Origin: CAYRUZ01 sp964427895
GTDB taxonomy: Bacteria > Patescibacteriota > Gracilibacteria > Peribacterales > Peribacteraceae
DNA: 64,000 bases
NCBI GenBank assembly: GCA_964427895.1
Contig: CAYRUZ010000001.1
Span: 62,001-126,000 of the forward strand
Direction: 5' to 3'
Under the pieces are notes generated by a model, which ran no database searches, was not told the DNA's origin, and saw only the letters and a program-made list of their open reading frames with translations. Position 1 is the first letter of the stretch. Every line of letters begins with the position of its first letter. Positions 18,322 through 27,106 of this stretch are shown here, in pieces. The translations under genes were made by a program, and so were the position numbers.

Positions 18322-19746
18322 TCAATGAACAGAAACTGCGTTCGAGGCCGATCGCGACACACGCAAACCGAAGCCGGCGATGCACGAAGCCGCGAGCACG
18401 AAGACCGCTCCGATGAGAAATGCCACATGGTATCCCCCGACGAGAGCAGCTTCCTGGGTCGCGCCCGCTGCCAGCAGCATGCCCGTTTTGGATGCCGCGG
18501 CGCTCGCGAGGATCGAGAGGCCCAAGGCTCCTCCCATCATGAAGGCGGTGTTCACGAGGCCAGATGCCAATCCTGATTCACTTTCGGACACATCGTTCAT
18601 CGCGGCGAGCAGCATCGGGTTGAAGGCGATGCCCGCGCCGATGCCGAGAAGAATCATGTTCGGCAGGATGTCGCACAGGAACTGGCCCTCCAGCGGCGCG
18701 CGCGTGAAGAGCAGCAATCCAGATGCAACGAACAGGAGCCCGGCGGTCAGGGATGCTCGAATGCCGAAGTGCAGCACGATCTTTGCGGAGAGGCCGAGGG
18801 AGAACGCCGCCATGATCAGGTTCGACGGCAGGAACGAGAGCCCCACCTGCATCGGCGTGTAATGCAGCACGAGCTGCATGTAGAGCGCCGAGAGGAAGAA
18901 CCATGCAAACATGCCGCCGGCCCACAGGACACCCGTGAGGTTGGCGACGCGGACGTTACGCAGGCGGAAAAGCCCGAGTGGCATGAGCGGGAAGCGCACG
19001 CGTGATTCGATGATGAGGAAGGCGATCATCATGACGGCCGCCAGCCCGAGTGTCCCCAGCGTCTGCACGGACGTCCATCCCGCCTGGTTGCCATTCACGA
19101 TGGCGAACACCGCGAGGACGAGAGATGTCGTCACGGTGATGGCTCCGGCGAAATCCAGATGTCCGATTGATCCCTGCCCGTCCGTTTTGGGAAGCAGCAT
19201 GACCGACAAGACGAAGACGAGCACGCCGATGGGAATATTGATGAGGAAGATCCAGTGCCAGTCGAAGGAGCCGGTGAGGATGCCGCCGAGCAGGACACCG
19301 ACCGATCCTCCGCCGGACGCCACGAATCCGAAGATGCCCATCGCCTTCGCGCGCTCCACCGGCTCCTGGAACAGATTCATCACGAGCGAGAGCGCGACGG
19401 CGGAAATGATCGCTGCGCCCAAACCTTGGATGGCGCGCAACGTGATGAGGAACGTCTGCGACTGAGCCAATCCGCATCCGAGCGATGCCAACGTGAAAGC
19501 GGCGATGCCATAGAGGAAGATCCTGCGTTGTCCGAAGAGATCGCCCATGCGTCCGCCGAGGAGCAGGAAGCCGCCGAAGGTGAGCATGTAGGCGTTCACC
19601 ACCCACGCGAGGGAATCGACCGTGAAGCCGAGGTCTGTGCGGATGGAGGGAAGCGCGACGTTCACGATCGTCGTGTCGAGCACTTCCATGAGCGTGCCAA
19701 GGCACAGGACGATGAGTGCGAGCCAACGTTTGGGGTCTTTCTGCAT
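18322..19746 (-). CDS. MFS multidrug efflux transporter, DHA2 (EmrB/QacA) type
   Basis: A 474-aa transporter with 14 predicted helices. Signatures include LDTTIVNVALPSIRTDLGF, WVVNAYMLTFGGFLLLGGRM (motif A region), RAIQGLGAAII and GPV-like GGGSVGVLLGGILTG. DHA2 pumps expel drugs or cationic compounds by proton antiport. The ATG at 19746 opens the first helix; the open frame upstream has no family homology. It is divergent from a tiny membrane gene at 19771. Confidence 0.92.
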   Translation of the reverse strand: MQKDPKRWLALIVLCLGTLMEVLDTTIVNVALPSIRTDLGFTVDSLAWVVNAYMLTFGGFLLLGGRMGDLFGQRRIFLYGIAAFTLASLGCGLAQSQTFLITLRAIQGLGAAIISAVALSLVMNLFQEPVERAKAMGIFGFVASGGGSVGVLLGGILTGSFDWHWIFLINIPIGVLVFVLSVMLLPKTDGQGSIGHLDFAGAITVTTSLVLAVFAIVNGNQAGWTSVQTLGTLGLAAVMMIAFLIIESRVRFPLMPLGLFRLRNVRVANLTGVLWAGGMFAWFFLSALYMQLVLHYTPMQVGLSFLPSNLIMAAFSLGLSAKIVLHFGIRASLTAGLLFVASGLLLFTRAPLEGQFLCDILPNMILLGIGAGIAFNPMLLAAMNDVSESESGLASGLVNTAFMMGGALGLSILASAAASKTGMLLAAGATQEAALVGGYHVAFLIGAVFVLAASCIAGFGLRVSRSASNAVSVH

Positions 19747-19770
19747 GGGATGGCAGTGTACACTGGGTGC

Positions 19771-19950
19771 ATGAAGTTTCTCCTTTTTGTCGTCATCGCC
19801 CTCGCCATCGGCGGAGGCATCTACTACGTCATGCTGTCGCAGAATGCCGGCACCGCGCAACAGGCCCAGCAGAATGCTGGTTCGGCCAAGGCGGCGGCCG
19901 ACAGCTACAACAAGCAGCAGGAAGACCTGATGCGGCAATTGGGCCAGTAA
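19771..19950 (+). CDS. 59-aa single-pass membrane protein
   Basis: One N-terminal helix (LLFVVIALAIGGGIYYVML) and a short glutamine/alanine-rich tail (AQQAQQNAGSAKAAADSYNK). TACACT ends 6 nt before the ATG, the same spacing as at the leaderless promoters elsewhere in the window. No family recognised. Confidence 0.6.
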   Translation: MKFLLFVVIALAIGGGIYYVMLSQNAGTAQQAQQNAGSAKAAADSYNKQQEDLMRQLGQ

Positions 19951-20012
19951 TTTGAAGAAGAAGCGCTGAAAGGGGTTGATTTTGACAGAATAAATAAATA
20001 TTTTGCCTTCCT

Positions 20013-21521
20013 TTGAATAAGGTTCTCTCTCCTTTAGAGGCGCACTTCGAGCCATTCCGGCAGTCCACGATCGGACGGAAAGACGCCGTCACGACGCCTT
20101 TTGGCGAGATGCCGAAGCTGTACGCCGACACGACCGCGACGGGCCTGCCCGATTCCCGCGTCGAAGCGGCCGTCCTGGAGATCAAACGTCAGCTGGCCAA
20201 TACGCACACGACGTCCAATTTCACCGGTGACCTCACCACGCAGCGGTATCACTTCGCTTCCTGCGTCATCAAGGAGCACGTGCACGCGAACGACGATGAC
20301 GTCTTGATCACGGAGGGGTCGGGAATGACCGCCGCCATCAACAAGCTCGTGCGGCTGATGGGCTTGTATCTCCCTCCCCAGTGGAAAGAGCGGGTGAACA
20401 TTCCCGAAGCAGAGCGTCCGGTCGTGTTCATCACGCACATGGAACATCACAGCAACATCCTCCCGTGGGAGGAGAGCATCGCCGAGGTCGTGATGCTCGA
20501 TCGCTCGCCCGACGGCACCAGTTCCCCCGAGCAACTCGCGCAGCTCTGCAAGCGCTACGCCCCGCGCCCGTTGATCGGATCGTTCACCGCGGCATCCAAC
20601 GTGACCGGAATCCGCACCCCGTACCGCGATTTGTCCCGCGTGCTGCACCAGCATGGGGGAGTGTGCGTCGTGGATTTCGCAGCGTCTGCACCCTACGACC
20701 GCATCGACATGCATCCCGACGATGAAAATGAGCGCATCGATGCCGTCGTGTTTTCGCCGCACAAGTTCCAGGGCGGCGTCGAAACGCCGGGTGTGTTGGT
20801 CGCCAACAAGGCGTTGATGAAGAATACCGTGCCGGATCGACCGGGCGGGGGAACCGTGGAAGCCGTGGATCGATGGGGAGGCCGCTGGTACGTGCCGGAA
20901 CATGAAACACGCGAGGACGGCGGCACGCCCGCCATCATCGGTCGCATGCGCGCCGCGCTCGCGATCGTCCTGAAGCAGAACATGGGCGAGGAACAGATCG
21001 CTCTGCGTGAGCGCGAACTGATCAGCCGTTTCATGGACGGCATGGCTGCAATCGACGGCACGCACGTCTTTGAGGCGCAGAACCGCAACCGGCTCGGCAT
21101 CGTGTCCTTCTACATGGACGGCGTCCCCCACGGCTTACTGGCCGCGTTGCTCAATGATCGCTTCGGCATTCAGGTGCGTAATGGCTGCTCGTGCGCCGGA
21201 CCGTACGGCCACGTCTTGTTGGATATCACGCGCGAGCGTTCCGCCGAAATCATCCGCCACATCGTCGACGGCGATGCGAGCGCCAAGCCGGGATGGGTAC
21301 GCGTATCACTGCATCCCACGATGCTGAACGACGAAGTGGATCAGATCCTCTGCGCCCTACGCGAAATACGGTCGAATATCGACGCGTGGAAACACGACTA
21401 CACGCAGGTCGAAGGGACGACGGACTTCGTCTGCAAACGGGGCACCCCCGGGCAGGACATCGAATCAGTCTTCCTTATGAATGGTCGCCGTTTGTCGTCA
21501 GACGGTAACCGCGATTCGTGA
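20013..21521 (+). CDS. class V aminotransferase / cysteine-desulfurase-like enzyme
   Basis: A 502-aa PLP enzyme of the NifS/SufS/Csd fold. It has the His in THMEHHSNILPWEE, the aspartate in CVVDFAASAPYDRIDMHPDD, and the PLP lysine in VVFSPHKFQGGVETPGVLV. A Cys-containing loop (RNGCSCAGPYGH) follows, as in cysteine desulfurases. It may supply sulfur or act on another amino compound. The start is a TTG at 20013, the only one after the in-frame stop at 19995; a later ATG would cut conserved sequence. Its end overlaps the convergent wHTH gene by 47 nt. Confidence 0.85.
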   Translation: MNKVLSPLEAHFEPFRQSTIGRKDAVTTPFGEMPKLYADTTATGLPDSRVEAAVLEIKRQLANTHTTSNFTGDLTTQRYHFASCVIKEHVHANDDDVLITEGSGMTAAINKLVRLMGLYLPPQWKERVNIPEAERPVVFITHMEHHSNILPWEESIAEVVMLDRSPDGTSSPEQLAQLCKRYAPRPLIGSFTAASNVTGIRTPYRDLSRVLHQHGGVCVVDFAASAPYDRIDMHPDDENERIDAVVFSPHKFQGGVETPGVLVANKALMKNTVPDRPGGGTVEAVDRWGGRWYVPEHETREDGGTPAIIGRMRAALAIVLKQNMGEEQIALRERELISRFMDGMAAIDGTHVFEAQNRNRLGIVSFYMDGVPHGLLAALLNDRFGIQVRNGCSCAGPYGHVLLDITRERSAEIIRHIVDGDASAKPGWVRVSLHPTMLNDEVDQILCALREIRSNIDAWKHDYTQVEGTTDFVCKRGTPGQDIESVFLMNGRRLSSDGNRDS

Positions 21522-21858
21522 GAGTCTCAAGCTGGCAGCGTTTGCGGTGGGCGATCAGCCGGATCGACCGCAACAGCGTGAACGTCGCAGTTTCCGCCAC
21601 GCTCAAACGTTCGGCCAGCGTAGAGCGCGAGAGCGGTTCCTCCGCTTCGCACAGGGCTCGAAGCATTTCACGTCCTTTCGGCGTCAGTTCGTGGAGCACG
21701 TCGGTAAAGAGATCGTAGGTCACGCGGCGCGTCTGTTGCTCCCGCGCGGCGACCTCTTGCGAGCCGCTCGTGCGCTCGCGGACGATCGAGGCAAAATCTT
21801 CCAATACTTCGCCGAGCGCGGAAGCGCAGCCTTTGCCGTAGGGAATCGTTCTACGCAT
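21475..21858 (-). CDS. small winged-helix DNA-binding protein
   Basis: A 127-aa protein. Residues about 58-125 form a winged helix-turn-helix (LTPKGREMLRALCEAEE, RSTLAERLSVAETATFTLLR, and a wing TLTNRGYRL). The N-terminal 50 residues are basic and helical. It overlaps the end of the unknown gene at 21851 by 8 nt, so the two are co-translated. The regulated targets are unknown. Confidence 0.65.
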   Translation of the reverse strand: MRRTIPYGKGCASALGEVLEDFASIVRERTSGSQEVAAREQQTRRVTYDLFTDVLHELTPKGREMLRALCEAEEPLSRSTLAERLSVAETATFTLLRSIRLIAHRKRCQLETLTNRGYRLTTNGDHS

Positions 21859-22498
21859 CGTTCTCGAAGAGGATGTCCTCGCATTGCAAACGACGTGCGA
21901 CCTCGCGCAGCGAACCCGTCACGAGCGCCCCGTGGTTCGTTCTCTGTTCCGCGTCAACGATGGGGAACAGTGCTTCTTCGTTGGGTGCGCTCAATATGCC
22001 GCAGATGGCGGTGGTAAGAGCGGTCTCCAGCACGTCGATGCCGGCGCTCATGCAGGCCAACTGGCGTTCCTTGCGTGTGTCGTTACCCATCACCATGGTT
22101 GCCGCGCGCGAAACAGTCGGTATCAAGTGCTCGTTGATCGGCAGCGCCGGCTTCACGTTGGTCGCGAGGAGATTGAGCACGCCGAATTCCAATCGGTCGC
22201 GTTCGTACAGGGCGGGGCGATTGCGGCCCATCACGCCGTTCCATTTGCCGGCCCATCCGCTTTCCCATCGCGCGTCCGCGACGATGTCGTCCCATCGCTT
22301 CTCCATGAATTTAGTCGGATAGGTTCCACGGAGGATTCGAAGGATCTCCCATCTGCTCTCATCCACCAGGTCGCCGGGCTGCAATTTCTCCGCGGGTCCG
22401 CGCGCCGCCTGGAGAAGGGCGACGTTCTTGTACAGTGGTGCGTATGGCAATTGCACGCCGATCACGCGGTCGGCCACTCCGGAGGGGGTGAGCTCCAT
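21851..22498 (-). CDS. protein of unknown function
   Basis: A 215-aa soluble protein with no motif I recognise. It contains WDDIVADARWESGWAGKWNG and RDRLEFGVLNLLATNVKPAL, and is mostly helical with conserved-looking tryptophans. Translation starts at the ATG that falls at the predicted transcription start of a strong promoter (22505-22532). The following gene encodes a winged-helix protein in the same transcript, so a regulator plus sensor or partner unit is possible. Confidence 0.6.
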   Translation of the reverse strand: MELTPSGVADRVIGVQLPYAPLYKNVALLQAARGPAEKLQPGDLVDESRWEILRILRGTYPTKFMEKRWDDIVADARWESGWAGKWNGVMGRNRPALYERDRLEFGVLNLLATNVKPALPINEHLIPTVSRAATMVMGNDTRKERQLACMSAGIDVLETALTTAICGILSAPNEEALFPIVDAEQRTNHGALVTGSLREVARRLQCEDILFENDA

Positions 22499-22504
22499 AT
22501 GCGC

Positions 22505-22532
22505 ATTATGATTTTTTTTGTAATTCTGTCAA
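22505..22532 (-). promoter_or_regulatory. leaderless promoter of the 21851-22498 gene
   Basis: TTGACA (22527-22532), 16-nt spacer, CATAAT (22505-22510), then 6 nt to the ATG, all on the minus strand. The start codon coincides with the expected +1. Confidence 0.7.
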
Positions 22533-22544
22533 TTACCCGTCGTA

Positions 22545-22982
22545 TCACAGTTTCTGGGCCAATTCGACGATGATGCCCTCCGGGCCGCGCAGGTAACACA
22601 GCTTGTAGATGCCCGCGTACGTCTCGATGTCGCCCATCAGTGTCGCACCGTGCTTGCGTTGGAGTAGCGACACGATGGATTCCACGTCATCCACCGCGAA
22701 ACAGAGATGGCGCATGCCCAGGGTGTTGGCGGCGGACGGTTGCGGCCCCTTCTCATCGACGGGCGAAAAAAATTGAACCAGCTCAACCGCGGGCTCACCG
22801 CCCGGTACGCCCAACATGACGATGGTATCGCGCACGTCCTTCAAGCCGATGATGCGTCCCACCCACTCGCCCTCTATCTCCATCTCCCCGAGCACTTCCA
22901 GCCCGAGATCGAGGAAGAACGCCTTCGCCGCTTCGATGTCCTGGACGTTGATGCCCACGTGGTCCATGCGCTGAATGGTCAT
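22545..22982 (-). CDS. VOC family protein, methylmalonyl-CoA-epimerase/glyoxalase-like
   Basis: A 145-aa vicinal-oxygen-chelate protein. MDHVGINVQDIEAAKAFFLD opens the first half and GMRHLCFAVDDVESIVSLLQ the second, each with a metal-ligand His; GPEGIIVELAQ supplies the final Glu. This matches glyoxalase I or methylmalonyl-CoA epimerase-type lyases. The substrate is uncertain. It lies 148 nt downstream of the fae homologue on the same strand and could belong to aldehyde detoxification. Confidence 0.85.
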   Translation of the reverse strand: MTIQRMDHVGINVQDIEAAKAFFLDLGLEVLGEMEIEGEWVGRIIGLKDVRDTIVMLGVPGGEPAVELVQFFSPVDEKGPQPSAANTLGMRHLCFAVDDVESIVSLLQRKHGATLMGDIETYAGIYKLCYLRGPEGIIVELAQKL

Positions 22983-23130
22983 GGTGTCACTGTATCATGC
23001 TGTCGGCGGCGGCGTGCTCTGATGTCCACCGCGTTTGACCATGCATGAATGCACAGCGAATCCCCGCAATGCTTTCGCACTGCGGGGGTCGCCCCTTTCT
23101 ATGGCAAGACTGTGGTAGTGAATTTCAGGC

Positions 23131-23871
23131 TTACGCGGCTGCCTTCTTGGCGGAGAACCCGCGGAACGGGTGCCGGGCCGCCTTTGCGCGGGCGATGCGT
23201 TCGTCCGGCGTCAGCCCGCCGGTGAGGGCGTCGGCCAAGAGGCCCAGCGTGCAGAGATAATTGAGCCCGTAGATTCCGTACATCGACACTTCGAGCGCTT
23301 CGCCGGAAAGGAATTTCTTGGGGTCGAAGGTCGGGTTCGCGGCTTCACCTTGCGGGGCCAGACCGGCGAAGGGATGAATGAACACCCCGACCACCAGCAC
23401 GTGCTTCTTCGCGGCTTCGTCCGGGAACCATTTGTTTTCGTACGCGTCGCAGACGGCCCGCGCGATCCCTTCTTGTGCAGCGCCCCACATCTGGACGGCG
23501 CGCTGCAACGAGTCGGTTTTCACTTTGGTGATCATCGCGGTCCGCACGGGGGGAGCGAGGTTGGGCGCGACGACGGATTGCATGTTGTTGTATCCGTGCG
23601 CCTGCTTCGTCATCGCATCGCTGAACGCGAATCCGACGGGGCCTTCTTTCATGCCGTACAGCCCGTCATGGTGCTGGATTTCGAATCCCAGACCGTCATT
23701 CCCCACGAGGCACTCGCAGGGGTTCATGTAGAAGTCGTCGGCGCGGTGATCTTTGACCTTTCCGAGCGGTCCGCTCCAATCGACGACGAGTTCCGGCCGG
23801 GACTGCGCATCCAGCTTGTACGCGCCGATGTAGTCCAAAATCTGAGCCATCAAAGAGGTGGCACTACTCAT
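23131..23871 (-). CDS. fae: formaldehyde-activating enzyme (Fae) homologue
   Basis: A 246-aa protein whose core (about 50-220) follows Fae closely: a GEALVGDG-like CECLVGNDG, His 67/68 where Fae has its catalytic His, KEGPVGFAFSDAM, SVVAPNL (99-105), AVQMWGAAQ (125-133) and VGVFIHP (161-167), then a HPF motif near the end. Fae condenses formaldehyde with tetrahydromethanopterin. No pterin-pathway gene is visible here, so the true acceptor is open. It has a 50-residue N-terminal extension and an insert after VFIHP. The leader has an AGGAG ribosome site, unlike many neighbours. Confidence 0.85.
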   Translation of the reverse strand: MSSATSLMAQILDYIGAYKLDAQSRPELVVDWSGPLGKVKDHRADDFYMNPCECLVGNDGLGFEIQHHDGLYGMKEGPVGFAFSDAMTKQAHGYNNMQSVVAPNLAPPVRTAMITKVKTDSLQRAVQMWGAAQEGIARAVCDAYENKWFPDEAAKKHVLVVGVFIHPFAGLAPQGEAANPTFDPKKFLSGEALEVSMYGIYGLNYLCTLGLLADALTGGLTPDERIARAKAARHPFRGFSAKKAAA

Positions 23872-24360
23872 GAGACGTTCTCCTGTGACTGGTGGACTCC
23901 TTTCTCAAGGGAGCCCACGGGTGAATGTCCGGCACGGTCGTGTGCTCGGACGCGGATTCCCTCTGCTTCCCGACGCGGGACGAGGTTTTCTGTTGCCCTT
24001 ATATCGACAAGATACAGGTGCGTCCTATGTACGCAGCGCATACGCAGAACACACCTGTACCAGCGTTCCATCACTACCGATCCTGCCAAGGAGCGAAAAA
24101 GCCCCAACAACAGACATAGTTGAGGACGCGGTATTTAAGACAAAATTTACCATATTATCAAATAGCTCAGCGGCGCGATTTCTTTAGGTGCTAACGAGAG
24201 TCAATAACGCTGCTTCCTTCCAGTGAAGGAAGATGAATTTCAAGCAACTGTGGGAAAATCATCGCCTGAATGGTGATGCAGCTGTAGCCAAACTGTATCT
24301 ATGTCGACGCATGCGCATCGCAAGGCTTCATCAGCGCACTGCACCGTTTACCTGATCAGT
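23872..24360. other. 489-bp intergenic region
   Basis: No convincing gene. It holds the fae leader with AGGAG 8-10 nt before the ATG, an AT-rich stretch around 24130-24175 that could hold the fae promoter, and a hairpin at 24213-24232. A 40-codon open frame at 24233-24355 has no family resemblance. Confidence 0.5.
24213..24232 (-). terminator. hairpin after the zincin-like gene
   Basis: CTTCCTTC and GAAGGAAG pair perfectly across a 4-nt loop, about 130 nt downstream of the stop at 24361. It lacks a U-tract, so termination is uncertain. Confidence 0.35.
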
Positions 24361-25536
24361 TCATCCGAACAGATCGACTGACTGCGACGTCCCAGGGACC
24401 CGAATGGAAACGCCGCCCATCTGCTGTGCCAGGTTGATAGCAGCAATGCCGCCGGACTGTTGGATTTTACTGCGGATGTCTCCGACGGTGTGAAGTTCGC
24501 CGGGGATGAGCTCTCCGCCCCCGCGGTAGGCTTTGGGCAGGGGGGTGCGTTGCTTGTTATAAAACGTATTGCTGAACTGAGCGACAGCTGGACGCAGGGC
24601 AAACGTGGACAGAGTGTTGGTCGAGCTGCCTGCAGGGATTCTCTGCTGCACGTAGGGGTAGAATACGGCTGTATCTTTCTTGGCGTTCGAGACCCAGTAG
24701 ATTTGGGGTCCCTCTTTGGAAATTTGTCGGAAGGCGGGACTGCGCAGGATGGCGTCGGCCGTTTGTGGGAACACATCACGCACAGCTTGTTCGATTTCGG
24801 CTTTCACTGGCGCTGCGTTCTTCCGTAATGCCACCTCTGTCAGTTGAGCAGCGAAGGCCCAGAGTTGGGCTTCGGACTCCTCTTGAAACACCGTGGCAGC
24901 GGCGATGTACAGCGCCTCGATCGTTTTGCCAAAGAAGTCGATGTCTTCGAAATCCGGGGGGCACAGCCCGTCGGTACTGCGCGACAGTTCGCGTCGCCAG
25001 CCCCAGGTGCCGGTAGTAGTCAGCTGATCGTCGTGACTCGGTCGAGCGAAGCGCTCCAAGCCCATGGCCAGCGCTTCTTCGGGGCCGCGCATGAGTGTTG
25101 AAATTGCGTGCCGAGTCGCCAGGTGAATAGATTCATGTGTCAGGAAGCTTGTGATGAGTTCCAGTGTTTGCCCATGCAGGAGATCAACAGGCGAGAGGCC
25201 GAGACGCATGGTGATGTCGTCTGACTTGAGTGACACTTCCCTCTGCCCATTCGTTTGCCGCACCTGGTAGGCATGCGATTCCACGTACGCGGCGGGGCCA
25301 TTTTCGCCGATCTGGTTTGAGCGCAAGAACCCGCCGAGCGTCACTTCGCGCGGCGCGTGTTGCAGGAGCACATCAGGGAGGGAGCGTCCAAGTATGCTGC
25401 GGTACGTACGCGTGGCGAGTCCGCACAAGTCTTCTACTTGTGCAGTAGTCAGTCCAAGTTGCCTGAGGCTGTTCTTTCCTTCGCGGTTGGGCGGTGAGTC
25501 TGCCTCAGGAACAAAACGAACATCAGGGATGGCCAT
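24361..25536 (-). CDS. putative zinc metallopeptidase-like protein
   Basis: A 391-aa protein of unknown family. The one enzyme-like feature is FLTHESIHLATRHAIS, an HExxH zinc motif near residue 135. It is followed about 18 residues later by GPEEALAMGLERFARP, which could give the third ligand Glu. Other regions are helical and neutral (ALYIAAATVFQEESEAQLW). There is no signal peptide or membrane segment. It stands alone between tRNA-Asn and the fae region. The peptidase role is inferred from the motif only. Confidence 0.5.
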   Translation of the reverse strand: MAIPDVRFVPEADSPPNREGKNSLRQLGLTTAQVEDLCGLATRTYRSILGRSLPDVLLQHAPREVTLGGFLRSNQIGENGPAAYVESHAYQVRQTNGQREVSLKSDDITMRLGLSPVDLLHGQTLELITSFLTHESIHLATRHAISTLMRGPEEALAMGLERFARPSHDDQLTTTGTWGWRRELSRSTDGLCPPDFEDIDFFGKTIEALYIAAATVFQEESEAQLWAFAAQLTEVALRKNAAPVKAEIEQAVRDVFPQTADAILRSPAFRQISKEGPQIYWVSNAKKDTAVFYPYVQQRIPAGSSTNTLSTFALRPAVAQFSNTFYNKQRTPLPKAYRGGGELIPGELHTVGDIRSKIQQSGGIAAINLAQQMGGVSIRVPGTSQSVDLFG

Positions 25537-25651
25537 TCTTGGAATTAATTACATTATTTCTTATATTTGTCAAATTCAGGATTGCCGTGCGCAGTTTCAC
25601 TCCATCAGCGTGTCGCTCTCAGAAAGGTTACAGGGCCCCGATAGCACGAAA

Positions 25652-25726
25652 TGGCTCCCCGACTTGGACTCGAACCAAGAACCTTGGCGTTAACAGCGCC
25701 CTGCTCTACCATTGAGCTATCGGGGA
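25652..25726 (-). tRNA. tRNA-Asn (GUU), CCA encoded
   Basis: On the minus strand the acceptor TCCCCGA pairs with TCGGGGA, the D-arm is GCTC-loop-GAGC, the anticodon loop CTGTTAA gives GUU, and the T-arm is CTTGG-TTCGAGT-CCAAG. Discriminator G and CCA are encoded. One G-A mismatch sits at the base of the anticodon stem. Confidence 0.95.
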
Positions 25727-25783
25727 ACGATAGTTGCGTGCGAACGGAGTATACGAAAACCCTTTAGCTTTTCCAGAGGGAAA

Positions 25784-27106
25784 TTAGGCGTGTTTGAGCA
25801 AACCGAGGTGTTTGCACGATCGGCGGCTCGCCACGCGGTCGTACACGCGCCGTCCCACGGGTGCCACGCCCGGCAAATAGAGGAACGGAAGGATGATCCA
25901 GAACGGCGGAAGGTGCCGCGCGAGGGCGCGCACGCCATCAAAACCCTCGAGCGTGCGACCATCGGGGAAACGCACGTGCATCGAACGCTGCAGGTCTTCC
26001 AGCTTCAGATCGGGAGCCACCTGCGGGCGGATCACGTCGTCGTACAGATCCACAACGTGCAGTCGCCGCAGCCAGTCGCTGACGAGGAAAGCAGTGATCC
26101 AGTTCTGGCAGAACGAGCAGCTGCCGTCGTACAGCACGACGATCTGTCCTTTCCATTTCTTGTTGCAGTGTGCGCGCAGCACATCGAAGTCCTCGCCCAG
26201 CAGCAGTCCGAAGTAGCCGGTGAACATCGCCAGCGAGAAGATGCCGGCATCCATGATCACCAGGATGCCGAAGTGCAGGAGGAAACAGCCGTAAATAAGG
26301 AAGCGGCGCAGAGAGTACTTGTGCATCCGGCGCGGCAGCAGCGCGCGGCGGACGGGCGTGGGAATCAGCAGGAGGGCCCACGAAAGTTGAATGAGTATGG
26401 TCAGGTAATTGGCGAGTCCCGTACCCGGCGTCAGGAGATTGATGGCCCAGAGCGGCCAGCGCGTGAACTCCAGGTCGTGCAGCGACACCACGACGCCCGA
26501 TCCTTGGCGCCAGAGCGGATCGAGCAGCTTGTACCAGGCGGCAGTCACGTAGACCACGATGTACTGCCACAGGAGCAGGCGGTAGGGCCATGCGGGTTGC
26601 GACCCGGGAGGGAGCAGCGTCTTGTGCTCCGCCCAGTGCGTGCGCTGCGCGAAGAATCGGTCGAGGGAGAACGCCGACACGTTGGGGGCCAGCAGCAGGA
26701 TGTAGCCGAGCACGCGCATCATCGTGTCGCCGCCGGCGAACATGAAGAACGTGTGTTCCTGGAAACTGAAGAGCAGGATGACGCTCACGATGGTGGAAAG
26801 CTTGGGGCGGAAGCCGATCATCATGCTCGTCAGTGCGAGCAAGAAGAGGATGTACAACGCAACCACGGCCGGGGGAGCGGTGATGGTGTCGAGCAGCGTG
26901 AAGCGGTAATCGCTGCGGACGATCGTCGGGATGATGGACTGCGGGAAGTACCCCTCTCCGCTGTAGTAGCTCACCACGTCCGGTGCCTGGCAGAGAAAGA
27001 AGAACAGGTTGCTCGCCGCCCAGGACGCGCGCATCAATCCGAAGCCGAGCGACGGGATGGGGGCGAAGAAGAAGTCGTGCGCGATGGTGGCGATGCGGCG
27101 CAGCAT
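25784..27106 (-). CDS. HTTM membrane protein fused to DCC thiol-disulfide domain
   Basis: A 440-aa protein. The first 300 residues form a multi-helix membrane domain of the HTTM (vitamin-K-dependent gamma-carboxylase-like) type, with FSFQEHTFFMFAGGDTMMR and WQYIVVYVTAAWYKLLDPLW. The C-terminus (about 320-440) is a DCC/DUF393 thioredoxin-like domain with VVLYDGSCSFCQNW. Such fusions occur in many bacteria and act in membrane redox or modification chemistry that is not well defined. The ATG overlaps the previous stop (TAATG), so it is co-translated with the gene at 27106-27684. Confidence 0.85.
   Translation of the reverse strand: MLRRIATIAHDFFFAPIPSLGFGLMRASWAASNLFFFLCQAPDVVSYYSGEGYFPQSIIPTIVRSDYRFTLLDTITAPPAVVALYILFLLALTSMMIGFRPKLSTIVSVILLFSFQEHTFFMFAGGDTMMRVLGYILLLAPNVSAFSLDRFFAQRTHWAEHKTLLPPGSQPAWPYRLLLWQYIVVYVTAAWYKLLDPLWRQGSGVVVSLHDLEFTRWPLWAINLLTPGTGLANYLTILIQLSWALLLIPTPVRRALLPRRMHKYSLRRFLIYGCFLLHFGILVIMDAGIFSLAMFTGYFGLLLGEDFDVLRAHCNKKWKGQIVVLYDGSCSFCQNWITAFLVSDWLRRLHVVDLYDDVIRPQVAPDLKLEDLQRSMHVRFPDGRTLEGFDGVRALARHLPPFWIILPFLYLPGVAPVGRRVYDRVASRRSCKHLGLLKHA

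Noticed and set aside
24233..24355. 40-codon open frame after a hairpin in the fae upstream region
   Set aside because: No family resemblance, purines directly abut the ATG, and it lies in a probable untranslated region.
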